NCBI GenBank assembly: GCA_015999745.1
Contig: JAECQP010000020.1
Span: 1-54,919 of the forward strand
From: Sphingobacteriia bacterium
GTDB taxonomy: Bacteria > Bacteroidota > Bacteroidia > Chitinophagales > Chitinophagaceae
DNA: 54,919 nt
Reading direction: 5' to 3'
Position numbers and translations under genes: made by a program. This document shows positions 17,812 to 25,958 of the stretch, in pieces. Below the pieces are notes generated by a model. The model was not told the DNA's origin, made no database searches, and saw only the letters and a list, made by a program, of their open reading frames with translations. Position 1 is the first letter of the stretch. The number at the start of each line of letters is the position of its first letter.

Positions 17812-18318
17812 ATGAAAAAGCGAATTGCCGTTGCCGCCATTTCCTGCCTGGTGGTAATTGTGCTGATGCGGGTACAGGGAGCCGGGCTTATAACAGCGCT
17901 TACTCCCAGGGGCATCCTTGATCTTGAATTTGCCAATTCACCGGCAAGGTTAACAACAGTACTGGCAGCCTGGGACCAGGCCACCGTTACCTGCAATATC
18001 TGGATCGATTTTCTGTTTATTCCCGCTTATGTATTGTTCCTGTCATTATCGGTTGCTGCGGTTTCAGTAAACCGTGGTAACGGTTTTTTGCGGAACGCCG
18101 GCGCATGGCTGGAAAGAGCGGCTTATGTAGCAGGCGTGCTGGACATTGCAGAAAACCTGCTGATGCTGCAGAGTATTGCGGGCAATTATACCCCGGATTC
18201 ATTATGGCTCACTTATTACTGTGCCGGCCTTAAGTTTGGCATTGTTTTGTGTATTATTGTTTATCTGTTGATTTCACTCCCGCTTATCTTCAAAAAAAAC
18301 AAACCGAATGGAGTATAA
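17812..18318 (+). CDS. Hypothetical four-helix membrane protein
   Basis: A 168-aa protein I do not recognise. From the ATG at 17812 it reads MKKRIAVAAISCLVVIVL and then has three further hydrophobic stretches, with a loop LERAAYVAGVLDIAENLLML between two of them and a basic end (KKNKPNG). It is thus an inner-membrane protein with about four helices. The ATG at 17812 is preferred over 17755 because the latter lies in the terminator of the previous operon and adds a non-membrane leader. It overlaps the Nudix gene by 11 bp and is probably co-transcribed with it. Confidence 0.7.
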   Translation: MKKRIAVAAISCLVVIVLMRVQGAGLITALTPRGILDLEFANSPARLTTVLAAWDQATVTCNIWIDFLFIPAYVLFLSLSVAAVSVNRGNGFLRNAGAWLERAAYVAGVLDIAENLLMLQSIAGNYTPDSLWLTYYCAGLKFGIVLCIIVYLLISLPLIFKKNKPNGV

Positions 18319-18862
18319 CCCCTGGCAGGTAACAGGTGAAAAAAATGTGTACGACAATCCCTGGATCCGTTTAACCGAATACCAGGTGATTAATCCCTCC
18401 GGTGGTAAGGGCATTTACGGTAAAGTACATTTTAAGAATACAGCAGTGGGTGTATTGGTGCTGGATGAACAACTGAATACGTACCTCGTCGGGCAATACC
18501 GGTTTACCCTGAATGCGTACAGCTGGGAAATTCCTGAAGGAGGCGCCCCGGTGGGAACCGATCCGCTTGAAGGCGGCAAAAGGGAGCTGCTGGAAGAGAC
18601 CGGGCTGGTGGCTGTACAATGGGAGCCCCTGCTCCAGTTGCATCTTTCCAACTCTGTAAGTGATGAGTGGGCTGTGGTATACCTTGCCCGGGATCTGCGC
18701 CAGGAAACAGCCGAACCCGAAGAAACAGAGCAGCTGGTGATCCGGAAATTACCCTTCGCCGCAGCGGTGGATATGGTGGAAAAAGGGGAGATTACCGATT
18801 CCATAAGTGTGGCTGCCATTTATAAAGTTCAACTCTTATTGGCTCAGGGAAAATTGAAGTAA
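18308..18862 (+). CDS. Nudix hydrolase, ADP-ribose pyrophosphatase-like
   Basis: Cytosolic Nudix enzyme of 184 aa that would split a nucleoside diphosphate linked to another group, such as ADP-ribose or a nucleotide sugar. The Nudix box spans about residues 78-100: GGAPVGTDPLEGGKRELLEE, with the metal-binding core R92-E93-L-L-E96-E97-T-G. The first conserved Glu of the box (eight residues before the Arg) is T84, a departure from the consensus. The segment WEIPEGG before it is typical of the ADP-ribose pyrophosphatase branch. It is read with the membrane-protein gene upstream (11-bp overlap) and rlmB follows. Confidence 0.88.
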   Translation: MEYNPWQVTGEKNVYDNPWIRLTEYQVINPSGGKGIYGKVHFKNTAVGVLVLDEQLNTYLVGQYRFTLNAYSWEIPEGGAPVGTDPLEGGKRELLEETGLVAVQWEPLLQLHLSNSVSDEWAVVYLARDLRQETAEPEETEQLVIRKLPFAAAVDMVEKGEITDSISVAAIYKVQLLLAQGKLK

Positions 18863-18873
18863 TACATTTGCAA

Positions 18874-19620
18874 ATGGCCTTAAAACAAAGTTCGATGATT
18901 ATTGGAAGGCAGCCCCTGGTGGAGGCCCTTCAATCCGGGAAAGCAATTGATAAAATCCTGCTCCAGAAAAATGCTACGGGGGATGTACTGCATTCCATCC
19001 GTTCCCTGGCCAGGGAACACCATATTCCCATTCAACTGGTACCGGTTGAAAAACTGAACGGGCTTACCCGTGCCAATCACCAGGGCGTGATTGCGATCGC
19101 CGCATTGGTGCAGTACCTCGATTTGCAGCAGGTAATTGATCATGTGGTGTCCGAAGGAATTGTACCCCTCTTCCTGATGCTCGACGGGGTTACGGATGTG
19201 CGCAATATCGGCGCTATCGCCCGCACGGCGGTATGCTGCGGTGCGCAGGCTATCATCATTCCCGATAAGGGAGTGGGGGCACTGAATGAAGAAGCCATGA
19301 AAAGCAGTGCAGGCGCATTGGAAAAAATTCATATCTGCAGGGTGAGCAGCCTGCTGAAAGCAGTGGACGATCTTCACCTGAACGGAATCTCCGTGTTTAC
19401 GAGTGAAATGCGGGCCGATAAGAATGTGTTTGAGCTGAACTTCAACGATCCCTGTTGTGTAATCATGGGCGATGAAGGAAGGGGCGTGCAGCCTTACCTG
19501 GCTAAAGCCGCAGATGCTTTTTTCAAAATCCCGATGGCCGCCAAATTTGATTCACTCAATGTGTCGGTGGCTACCGGAATGATCCTGTACGAAGCAATGA
19601 AACAAAGAATGAACCAATAA
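18874..19620 (+). CDS. rlmB: 23S rRNA 2'-O-methyltransferase RlmB-like (TrmH/SpoU family)
   Basis: SAM-dependent RNA 2'-O-ribose methyltransferase of about 248 aa, expected to act on a guanosine of 23S rRNA. It has the N-terminal substrate-binding domain (IIGRQPLVEALQSGKAIDK) and the knotted SPOUT domain with three motifs: LDGVTDVRNIGAIARTAVC, CVIMGDEGRGVQPYL, and SLNVSVATGMILYEA. An ATG at 18874 or at 18895 (MIIGRQP) may be the true start. A TACATTTG box at 18863-18870 could be a promoter; if so, transcription would begin near 18877 and favour the later ATG. Other SpoU methyltransferases (TrmH, RlmB) are hard to tell apart by eye. Confidence 0.9.
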   Translation: MALKQSSMIIGRQPLVEALQSGKAIDKILLQKNATGDVLHSIRSLAREHHIPIQLVPVEKLNGLTRANHQGVIAIAALVQYLDLQQVIDHVVSEGIVPLFLMLDGVTDVRNIGAIARTAVCCGAQAIIIPDKGVGALNEEAMKSSAGALEKIHICRVSSLLKAVDDLHLNGISVFTSEMRADKNVFELNFNDPCCVIMGDEGRGVQPYLAKAADAFFKIPMAAKFDSLNVSVATGMILYEAMKQRMNQ

Positions 19621-19637
19621 CCCGTTCAACAAACACC

Positions 19638-20504
19638 ATGCATACCACTGCTACCGATATTAAACTGGTTGAATGCCCGCGCGACGCCATGCAGGGTTGG
19701 AAAACATTTATTCCAACTGCCGATAAAATCAACTATCTCAACCAGTTACTGAAAGTGGGTTTTGATGTACTCGATTGCGGCAGCTTTGTTTCCCCCAAAG
19801 CCATTCCGCAAATGGCCGATACCGCTGCCGTCATTCGCGGGCTCCGGCTCAATAACACCCGCAGTTCCCTGCTGGTGATTGTTGCCAATACAAGAGGTGC
19901 GGAAGAGGCTGTTGCATTTGATGAAATCCGTGCACTGGGTTTCCCCTTTTCACTTTCTCCTACTTTTCAGCAAAGGAATACCAACAGCAATATGGAAGAA
20001 AGCCTGGAAAGAGTGGAAGTCATTCAGGAATGCTGTGTAAAGAATAATAAGGATCTGGTGATCTACCTCAGCATGGGTTTTGGAAACCCTTACGGAGATG
20101 CTTACAGTGAAGATCTGTTGCTAACCTGGGCGGGAAAAATGGCGGGGATGGGCATACAAACCATTTCACTGGCCGATACGGTAGGGCTGGCCACACCGGA
20201 ACAGATCAGCCGCGCAGTGCAAACACTGGTGCCGCAATATCCGCAGCTGGAAATTGGTGTGCACCTGCATTCCACTGCATTGAACTGGAACAGTAAGCTG
20301 GATGCCGCCTGGCAGGCGGGTTGTACCAGGTACGATGGCGCATTGAAAGGCATTGGCGGTTGCCCCATGGCACAGGACGACCTGGTCGGGAATATGGATA
20401 CCGAACTGATGATCCCTTATTTTCAGGGAAAAGGTTTTTTGCAAGCGTTAAATAAAGAGGCGTTGGCAGAATCGGCCCGGCTGGCGTTGGATATTTTTCA
20501 TTAA
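19638..20504 (+). CDS. Hydroxymethylglutaryl-CoA lyase
   Basis: Cleaves HMG-CoA to acetoacetate and acetyl-CoA, the last step of leucine degradation. The 288 aa TIM-barrel protein opens IKLVECPRDAMQGWKTFIPT, where the Arg-Asp pair is catalytic and metal-binding in the family. It also has the segment EIGVHLHSTALNWNSKLDAA with the HxH metal ligands, and the motif GIGGCPMAQDDLVGN with the catalytic cysteine C242. The standard family has GGCPYAPGA-like sequence at that place, so the second half of the loop differs slightly. It begins 17 bp after rlmB and GSCFA follows 8 bp on, so all may be read together. Confidence 0.93.
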   Translation: MHTTATDIKLVECPRDAMQGWKTFIPTADKINYLNQLLKVGFDVLDCGSFVSPKAIPQMADTAAVIRGLRLNNTRSSLLVIVANTRGAEEAVAFDEIRALGFPFSLSPTFQQRNTNSNMEESLERVEVIQECCVKNNKDLVIYLSMGFGNPYGDAYSEDLLLTWAGKMAGMGIQTISLADTVGLATPEQISRAVQTLVPQYPQLEIGVHLHSTALNWNSKLDAAWQAGCTRYDGALKGIGGCPMAQDDLVGNMDTELMIPYFQGKGFLQALNKEALAESARLALDIFH

Positions 20505-20512
20505 CCGATTGT

Positions 20513-21514
20513 ATGAAATTTCATTACGAATTTCCCATAAAAAGAATACAGCAACCCATTAGCCATCACCAGTCTTTACTGATGATGGGTTCCTGTTTTA
20601 CGGAAAATATCGGGGAGTTGCTGAAACAATATAAGTTCAGGGTTATGGAGAATCCCAATGGGATCCTGTTCAACCCCGTCAGTGTTGCCGAAGCGGTCAA
20701 TATGTACATTCAACAGGAAATGGTGCGCGAAGAACAATTGTTCTGTTTACATGAAACCTGGCACAGCTGGAAACACCACAGCCGTTTTTCCGGTGTAACG
20801 GCACAGGAAGCTGTTCAGCACATCAATGCATCTGTTGCCGATGCCCATGTTTTTTTAAAGCAGGCCAATTACCTTATGATTACCCTGGGTTCTGCCTGGG
20901 TGTATGAACTCACGGAGAAAGCGGCCGGCTATGTTCCGGGGAAAGTGGCTGCCAATAATCATAAAGCGCCTGCAGACTGGTTCCAAAAAAGATTATTGGG
21001 CGCAGGAGAAACCCTGTTACTGCTGCAGGAGATGATTGGCCGGTTACTGGAATTCAATCCGAACCTGCAACTCATTTTCACCATTAGCCCTGTGCGCCAT
21101 CTGAGAGAAGGCGTAATAGAAAATAACCGCAGCAAAGCGGTGCTGATACAGGCTGTTCATGATCTGGCAGGCCTGTCGGATCAGTGTTATTATTTTCCCG
21201 CCTACGAACTGGTAGTTGACGACCTGCGCGATTACCGGTTTTATGCAGAAGACCTGGTGCATCCCAATTACCATGCAACCCGCTATGTTTGGGAAAAGTT
21301 CACCGATGCCTGCCTCTCTGAACCCGCGAAAGAATTATTGAAACTGATCCGTGAAATTAACCTGGCGTATCAGCACAAACCTTTTAATGAATCTACCGGC
21401 ATTCACCAGGATTTTCTGCAAAAATATGCGGCCATCACAACGCAGTTGATGGAAGCGCATCCCGAACTGGATTTTACCAGGGAACTCCATTATTTTAAAA
21501 CAGGGATAAGGTAG
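20513..21514 (+). CDS. GSCFA domain protein
   Basis: A 333-aa protein of the GSCFA family (SGNH-hydrolase-like fold). The name-giving motif is GSCFTENIG at residues 26-34, with S27 in the position of a catalytic nucleophile. The segment LMITLGSAWVYEL (near 120) and the HPNYHATRYVWEKF segment near residue 245, with a candidate catalytic His, fit the family. No signal peptide is seen, so it is probably cytoplasmic; its substrate is unknown. Its last 20 bp overlap the convergent gene on the other strand. Confidence 0.9.
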   Translation: MKFHYEFPIKRIQQPISHHQSLLMMGSCFTENIGELLKQYKFRVMENPNGILFNPVSVAEAVNMYIQQEMVREEQLFCLHETWHSWKHHSRFSGVTAQEAVQHINASVADAHVFLKQANYLMITLGSAWVYELTEKAAGYVPGKVAANNHKAPADWFQKRLLGAGETLLLLQEMIGRLLEFNPNLQLIFTISPVRHLREGVIENNRSKAVLIQAVHDLAGLSDQCYYFPAYELVVDDLRDYRFYAEDLVHPNYHATRYVWEKFTDACLSEPAKELLKLIREINLAYQHKPFNESTGIHQDFLQKYAAITTQLMEAHPELDFTRELHYFKTGIR

Positions 21515-22355
21515 GCAACTGCCCGGCAAGGGCTTCATTGGCGGGCACCAGCCTGCATAATTTCCGGAACTCCCTTTTCTGGAGGTACCCTGTAAGATAG
21601 GGTTTGTGCAGCAATCCCGTTAAAACCAGGATGGTCCGGTCGCTGTTTGCATTCAGCGCTCTTTTGATTTTTTCGCACATACCGTTGTTGCGCTGCTCCC
21701 AGAATTCCATACTGGTATTGTACCACCTGCTGTAAGGCTGAAGGTCGTTGTAGCGGGCAGTGATGTTGCGGATAAAATCATTCTCGATCTGGTTCATCCG
21801 GTAGATTGTATCCATCAGGGTCTCGCGGTTCATCACCTCAAGGCTGCTGTCCAGTTTTTGCAGGAATCCTCCGTTTAGTGTGGTATAGGCTGCATACTTC
21901 AGGCTGTCTGCCGGTTCCAACTGGTGATTGCTGTACAGTTGCGTCAGTTTTTCCTGGTGCGTTTTTTCCATCATCCGCTGATAGGTTACGTATTCTTTTC
22001 TGTTGGGGATGTAAATGTCGAAAGGTGCAAGGCATACTTCGGGATGGGCTTCCTTGTATTTTCTGGCTGCCCTGTATTCGATCGGATTGTTCCAGATACC
22101 CAGGAATTCCGCCAGTTTTGCGCCGCTTACTTTGCGGATATCGCAATCACCGATACTGGTAGAATCAAATTCGAGCAGTATAATGTCCGGTTTTATTTTC
22201 CGGATAACCCTGAACAGGGAATTGACCGTGAGATACTTATTGCCATTGTGTTTGGTACCAAGAATAATCACTTTGTTGGGAGTGGGCTCTGCATCCGCTG
22301 CGGTAAGGAAACCGGACAGTGCCAGTATCAACAATAAACTGCATTTGACCCTCAT
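21495..22355 (-). CDS. Secreted TraB/Tiki-like protein of unknown function
   Basis: A 286-aa exported protein (signal MRVKCSLLLILALSGFLTAA). The mature part has the pattern of the TraB/PrgY/Tiki (ChaN/EreA-like) superfamily. The segment VIILGTKHNGNK holds H36, and the segment DIILLEFD holds E62 and D64. A later segment LVLTGLLHKPYLTGYLQKR near residue 255 has a second His in the position of the conserved VGAxH motif. Members include metal-dependent peptidases and erythromycin-esterase relatives, so a secreted hydrolase is possible. I cannot assign a substrate. It overlaps the GSCFA gene tail to tail by 20 bp. Confidence 0.6.
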   Translation of the reverse strand: MRVKCSLLLILALSGFLTAADAEPTPNKVIILGTKHNGNKYLTVNSLFRVIRKIKPDIILLEFDSTSIGDCDIRKVSGAKLAEFLGIWNNPIEYRAARKYKEAHPEVCLAPFDIYIPNRKEYVTYQRMMEKTHQEKLTQLYSNHQLEPADSLKYAAYTTLNGGFLQKLDSSLEVMNRETLMDTIYRMNQIENDFIRNITARYNDLQPYSRWYNTSMEFWEQRNNGMCEKIKRALNANSDRTILVLTGLLHKPYLTGYLQKREFRKLCRLVPANEALAGQLPTLSLF

Positions 22356-22367
22356 TGGATTATTTCA

Positions 22368-22865
22368 TTAAAAAAGTGTCTGTACACCATGGGCAATTTT
22401 GAATTCGTGCTGCAGCAGCCATTTCTTGCGCCACATGCCCCCTGAATAACCGATCAGCGATCTGTCGCTGCCGATGACACGATGACAGGGAACCAGGATT
22501 GCAATGTTATTTTTACCATTGGTGCTGGCGGCGGCCCTGATTACTTTGGGATCACCCATGCGTTTGGCAAGGTCCATATAGCTGATGGTTTTTCCATAGT
22601 CAATCTCCATCAGTTCTCCCCAGACTTTTTTTTGAAAATCGGTGCCATCCTGGTGAATGGGGATATCAAAATGTTTTCTGCTTCCGTGAAAATATTCAAT
22701 CAATTCTTCCGTGCACTGGTGCATTAGTTCACTGATGCCCGGCTCGCCGTACGTAAGCTGGTCCTTATTGTCTACAAAACTTAGTTCGCCGATATATTGG
22801 TCGGTGCCTCCGATCTTAATCAAACCGATCGGACTCTCATAATAAGTGTAAAATAATTCACTCAT
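22368..22865 (-). CDS. ogt: Methylated-DNA--protein-cysteine methyltransferase
   Basis: Repairs O6-methylguanine (and O4-methylthymine) by transferring the methyl group onto its own cysteine in one suicidal step. The 165 aa protein has the active-site motif PCHRVIG with C127, the DNA-binding helix with RAAASTNGKNN (R110 as the likely arginine finger), and the segment FQKKVWGELMEIDYGKTISY. It is the Ogt type, without the Ada regulatory domain. It lies about 44 bp downstream of csaA on the same strand. Confidence 0.97.
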   Translation of the reverse strand: MSELFYTYYESPIGLIKIGGTDQYIGELSFVDNKDQLTYGEPGISELMHQCTEELIEYFHGSRKHFDIPIHQDGTDFQKKVWGELMEIDYGKTISYMDLAKRMGDPKVIRAAASTNGKNNIAILVPCHRVIGSDRSLIGYSGGMWRKKWLLQHEFKIAHGVQTLF

Positions 22866-22909
22866 ATTTCAGGCAGGCTGGCTTATAAATATAGGAACTA
22901 AGGCCGAAT

Positions 22910-23239
22910 TCAGCCAATTTTATCTCCGTTCTCCACCTTTTTACCGGGCTGCAGCAACACTACCTGCCCGTTGCTGTCGTAAACACCCAATACCAGGCAT
23001 TCGCTGAAAAAGTTAGCGATTTGTTTGGGTGGAAAATTGACTACTGCAATCACCTGTTTGCCGGTTAACTCTTCCGGCGAATAATGTGCAGTGATCTGTG
23101 CAGAAGATTGCCTGGTACCCAGCTGCCCAAAATCGATCACAAGTTGATAGGCCGGTTTTTTGGCTTTCGGAAATGGTTTGGCTTCCAGTATGGTGCCAAT
23201 ACGCATATCAATTTTTTCGAAATCAGCGTAACTAATCAT
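22910..23239 (-). CDS. csaA: CsaA-type tRNA-binding protein
   Basis: A 109-aa OB-fold protein of the EMAP/Arc1 tRNA-binding domain family, called CsaA, described as a secretion chaperone and tRNA-binding protein. It opens FEKIDMRIGTILEAKPFPKA and shows the family segment RQSSAQITAHYSPEELTGKQ and a glycine-rich end (QPGKKVENGDKIG). The start lies only 23 bp from the divergent OsmC gene, so its promoter must reach into that gene. Confidence 0.95.
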   Translation of the reverse strand: MISYADFEKIDMRIGTILEAKPFPKAKKPAYQLVIDFGQLGTRQSSAQITAHYSPEELTGKQVIAVVNFPPKQIANFFSECLVLGVYDSNGQVVLLQPGKKVENGDKIG

Positions 23240-23262
23240 ATATTTAATTCAAATCATTTTAT

Positions 23263-23676
23263 ATGAAACGGAATGCAATTGCTGTTTGGAACGGCTCGGG
23301 TAAAGAAGGCCATGGCCATCTTACAACACAAAGTAATGTATTAAATCAAACGCAGTATTCATTTAATTCCCGATTTGCAGAGGGCATCGGAACCAATCCC
23401 GAAGAGTTGATGGCCGCGGCGCATGCCGGATGTTTTTCCATGAAACTCAGTTTTGTACTGGGTATTGCGGGGTTTACGCCTGAGCATATTCAAACCGCCT
23501 GTTCCATTACACTGGAAGAAGGCGTTATTAAACAATCACATCTTTCCTTAACGGCTAAAGTGCCCGGAATTTCCAAAGAACAACTGGATGATTTTGCGGC
23601 TGAAGCTAAAATGAACTGCCCGGTGAGCAAGGTCTACAATATGGAAATCACACTGGACACTACGCTGGTTGAATAA
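23263..23676 (+). CDS. OsmC-family peroxiredoxin
   Basis: Thiol peroxidase of the OsmC/Ohr superfamily (137 aa), expected to reduce organic hydroperoxides in the cytoplasm. The two redox cysteines are C57 in the motif AHAGCFSM and C119 in the segment KMNCPVSKVYN. The EGIGTNPEELMAAAHAGCF segment is typical of the OsmC branch. It is divergent from csaA with a 23-bp spacer (23240-23262). A second OsmC-like protein is encoded at 32843. Confidence 0.95.
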   Translation: MKRNAIAVWNGSGKEGHGHLTTQSNVLNQTQYSFNSRFAEGIGTNPEELMAAAHAGCFSMKLSFVLGIAGFTPEHIQTACSITLEEGVIKQSHLSLTAKVPGISKEQLDDFAAEAKMNCPVSKVYNMEITLDTTLVE

Positions 23677-23688
23677 GTACAGCGCAGC

Positions 23689-24558
23689 TTAATCCAGCAG
23701 CTCAATCAGCCGGAGGAGTTCTTCTTTCTTGTATTTTTTTTCAGGGCTGTCGAAGCATTTGGTAATCTCCTGCAATAACACCTGAATAGCCCGTTTATTG
23801 GAGAGTGGTTTGAAATAGGAGGGGCTGATAGCAACGCCGATCTTCCTGAAGTAGTTCTCTATGTCCTTGTGCGAAAATGCCTGCCCGCTGGTGGCATCCA
23901 CAAAAAAGTGAATCTGTTCCTGCGGATTGCCCATTGCCAGGGTATGGTCAAATTCAGATTGGTAGAAAGCAATAATGCACTGCCTGGGTATATTGATGAT
24001 CCTGGCATTAATGTCCAGTTTCTCGCAGAGGATCTGGTAGATGATCCCATTGGCCAATGTGTTCCCTTTTTTGCTCTCCAGTACTTTATGAATGAAGAAT
24101 TCATCGGGGTCGGTATAACTGACTTCTACACCCTTTAAATTGTAATAATTGTAAATAATACTCGATAATACATTGGCCTGTTCCAGCGGCGTAAGAAAGC
24201 TGTTCAGTTCCAGCCATACATTTCTACGAATCTTTTCAATATCCTGTAAAACAGGAGCGGTTTGCAGATCGGGGTATTGAAATTTGGATACCAGCAGGGA
24301 GCCAAAGAGGAGGTCGTGGTGCGCACTGTCTTTCCATTCCGTTAAATCGCTCAGCAGGTCGGTAAAATGAAGGCGATGGATGATCATTTCGATCCTTTCC
24401 TGGGTGTCTTCGTCGGGAGTGGTTTCCCAGAGATGTTCCAGGTTGGGGATGATGGGCTTTCCATACCGGACAATCCGTTCGGATACGGTGGAATAAACTT
24501 CCTCGTCCGGGTCGTCTATGAGGGTAAAAAGAGCATTCAATTCTTTGGTTTCCTGCAT
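23689..24558 (-). CDS. SirB1-like transglutaminase-fold protein
   Basis: A 289-aa cytoplasmic protein of the SirB1 / Transglut_core2 family. The N-terminal ~120 residues are helical with HEAT-like repeats (LFTLIDDPDEEVYSTVSER), and the transglutaminase-like core follows (ESKKGNTLANGIIYQILCEK, IPRQCIIAFY, FFVDATSGQAF). The catalytic Cys position of active transglutaminases appears to be a Thr/Leu (GNTLANG), which suggests no peptidase activity. The role is not established. It converges on the OsmC gene, with 12 bp between stops and no terminator visible. Confidence 0.8.
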   Translation of the reverse strand: MQETKELNALFTLIDDPDEEVYSTVSERIVRYGKPIIPNLEHLWETTPDEDTQERIEMIIHRLHFTDLLSDLTEWKDSAHHDLLFGSLLVSKFQYPDLQTAPVLQDIEKIRRNVWLELNSFLTPLEQANVLSSIIYNYYNLKGVEVSYTDPDEFFIHKVLESKKGNTLANGIIYQILCEKLDINARIINIPRQCIIAFYQSEFDHTLAMGNPQEQIHFFVDATSGQAFSHKDIENYFRKIGVAISPSYFKPLSNKRAIQVLLQEITKCFDSPEKKYKKEELLRLIELLD

Positions 24559-24638
24559 AGTAGGGCTGTTATTCTGACTTCAAACTAAATTATTTTTTAG
24601 TTATGAATCAAGGAGAAGTTATTCCATTACTGTGGATA

Positions 24639-24658
24639 TATGTATCAGTGGATACATA
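24639..24658. promoter_or_regulatory. Inverted repeat in the desaturase / SirB1 divergent region
   Basis: TATGTATC-AGTG-GATACATA: perfect 8-bp arms with a 4-nt spacer. It lies 109 bp before the desaturase start and about 80 bp before the SirB1-like start, between two divergent genes, in the size range of a TetR or MarR operator. A weaker -7-like box (TATCTTGC, 24741-24748) precedes the desaturase. Confidence 0.45.
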
Positions 24659-24767
24659 ATAAAATCATCATATCATCGTTCACCCGGTTTTGGGGGGGCA
24701 AAAAAGCAAGTTTTAACAGAATCCTACGGCCTTATTTGGTTATCTTGCCACTTATTAAACTCACCGA

Positions 24768-25844
24768 ATGAACAATTTTGTTACCCCCAAATTTCCTCAT
24801 GTTAAGCAATCCCTTCACCTCGAATTAAAGAGACGCGTTCAGGCCTATTTTGACGAGCGGGGAATCAATGCTACCGGAAATCCTACTTTATTTTCAAAAG
24901 CCATTATCATGGTATGCGCTTTTGTACTGGTTTATATTCACCTGGTATTTTTTACCCCCATCTGGTACATGGCCATCCTGGAATGTATTGTTTTAGGCGG
25001 ACTGGTTGCAGCCATCGGCTTTAATGTAATGCACGACGGAAGTCACGGCAGTTTCAGTACCAATAAATGGGTGAACAGGATCGCTGCTTCTTCCATCAGT
25101 ATGCTGGGAGCCAACCACTTTATGTGGAATGTAAAACACAATATGATCCACCACAGTTTCACCAATGTGGATGGTGTGGATGATGATATCGAAATCGGTA
25201 TCCTGATGCGCATGGCGCCTACGCAGAAGCATGTAAAAGTGCATAAGTTCCAGCACCTGTATTTCTGGGTGTTATACATGCTGCTCTATGTATTCTGGAT
25301 TTTCTTTACAGACTATAAAAAATACTTTACACAGAAAATCGGTAATGTGCCATTGAAAAAAATGAACATTACAGACCATATAGAATTCTGGGGTGTGAAA
25401 TTATATCACGCAGCGGTATTCATTGTGATCCCCATTGTATTTGTGGGTTGGGTAAACTGGGTGATTGGTTTCCTGATCATGAGTATGTTTGCAGGATTTG
25501 TATTAAGTATTGTATTTCAGCTGGCACACACCGTAGAACACACGGAATTCCCTCTTGCAAATATTGAAACGCATCAGCTTCCTGATGAGTTTGCCGCTCA
25601 CCAGATCAAAACCACGGCTAATTTTGCCACAGGAAACAAGCTGGTTAGCTGGCTGGTTGGCGGGTTGAATTTCCAGATTGAACACCACCTGTTTCCAAAG
25701 ATTTCGCACGTGCATTACCCTGCAATCAGCGATATCGTAAGAAATGTATGTAAGGAATACCAGCTTCAGTACATCGAATATCCAACTGTTCGCAGAGCAG
25801 TGGTGGCGCATGTCCGTTTTCTAAAACAAATGGGACAGGCCTGA
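24768..25844 (+). CDS. Membrane fatty acid (acyl-CoA/lipid) desaturase
   Basis: Integral-membrane di-iron desaturase of 358 aa that inserts a double bond into a fatty acyl chain, using oxygen and reduced ferredoxin or cytochrome. The three histidine boxes are HDGSHGSF near residue 90, HNMIHHSFTN near 125, and QIEHHLFPKISHVHY near 305. Four membrane segments lie between them. The final box with Gln-Ile-Glu-His-His is typical of front-end (delta-5/6-like) desaturases, but no cytochrome b5 domain is fused. It would help keep membranes fluid. A bidirectional terminator follows, then topA on the opposite strand. Confidence 0.93.
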   Translation: MNNFVTPKFPHVKQSLHLELKRRVQAYFDERGINATGNPTLFSKAIIMVCAFVLVYIHLVFFTPIWYMAILECIVLGGLVAAIGFNVMHDGSHGSFSTNKWVNRIAASSISMLGANHFMWNVKHNMIHHSFTNVDGVDDDIEIGILMRMAPTQKHVKVHKFQHLYFWVLYMLLYVFWIFFTDYKKYFTQKIGNVPLKKMNITDHIEFWGVKLYHAAVFIVIPIVFVGWVNWVIGFLIMSMFAGFVLSIVFQLAHTVEHTEFPLANIETHQLPDEFAAHQIKTTANFATGNKLVSWLVGGLNFQIEHHLFPKISHVHYPAISDIVRNVCKEYQLQYIEYPTVRRAVVAHVRFLKQMGQA

Positions 25845-25888
25845 TCTCTGAACGATCGGGGACGGCCCTTTGATGGTACATCTTTATA

Positions 25889-25937
25889 AAAAAGAGGGTA
25901 TAAAGCAGGAATTTCCTTCACTTTATAACCTCTTTTT
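25889..25937. terminator. Bidirectional terminator between desaturase and topA
   Basis: Inverted repeat with 17-nt arms (25889-25905 and 25921-25937), one mismatch, outer A-run and T-run on the two sides, and a 15-nt loop. It serves both converging genes: A tracts on the left and T tracts on the right act as terminators for each strand. The rest of the 114-bp gap is unremarkable. Confidence 0.8.
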
Positions 25938-25958
25938 ATTTGCACATACAGGCTGTTG

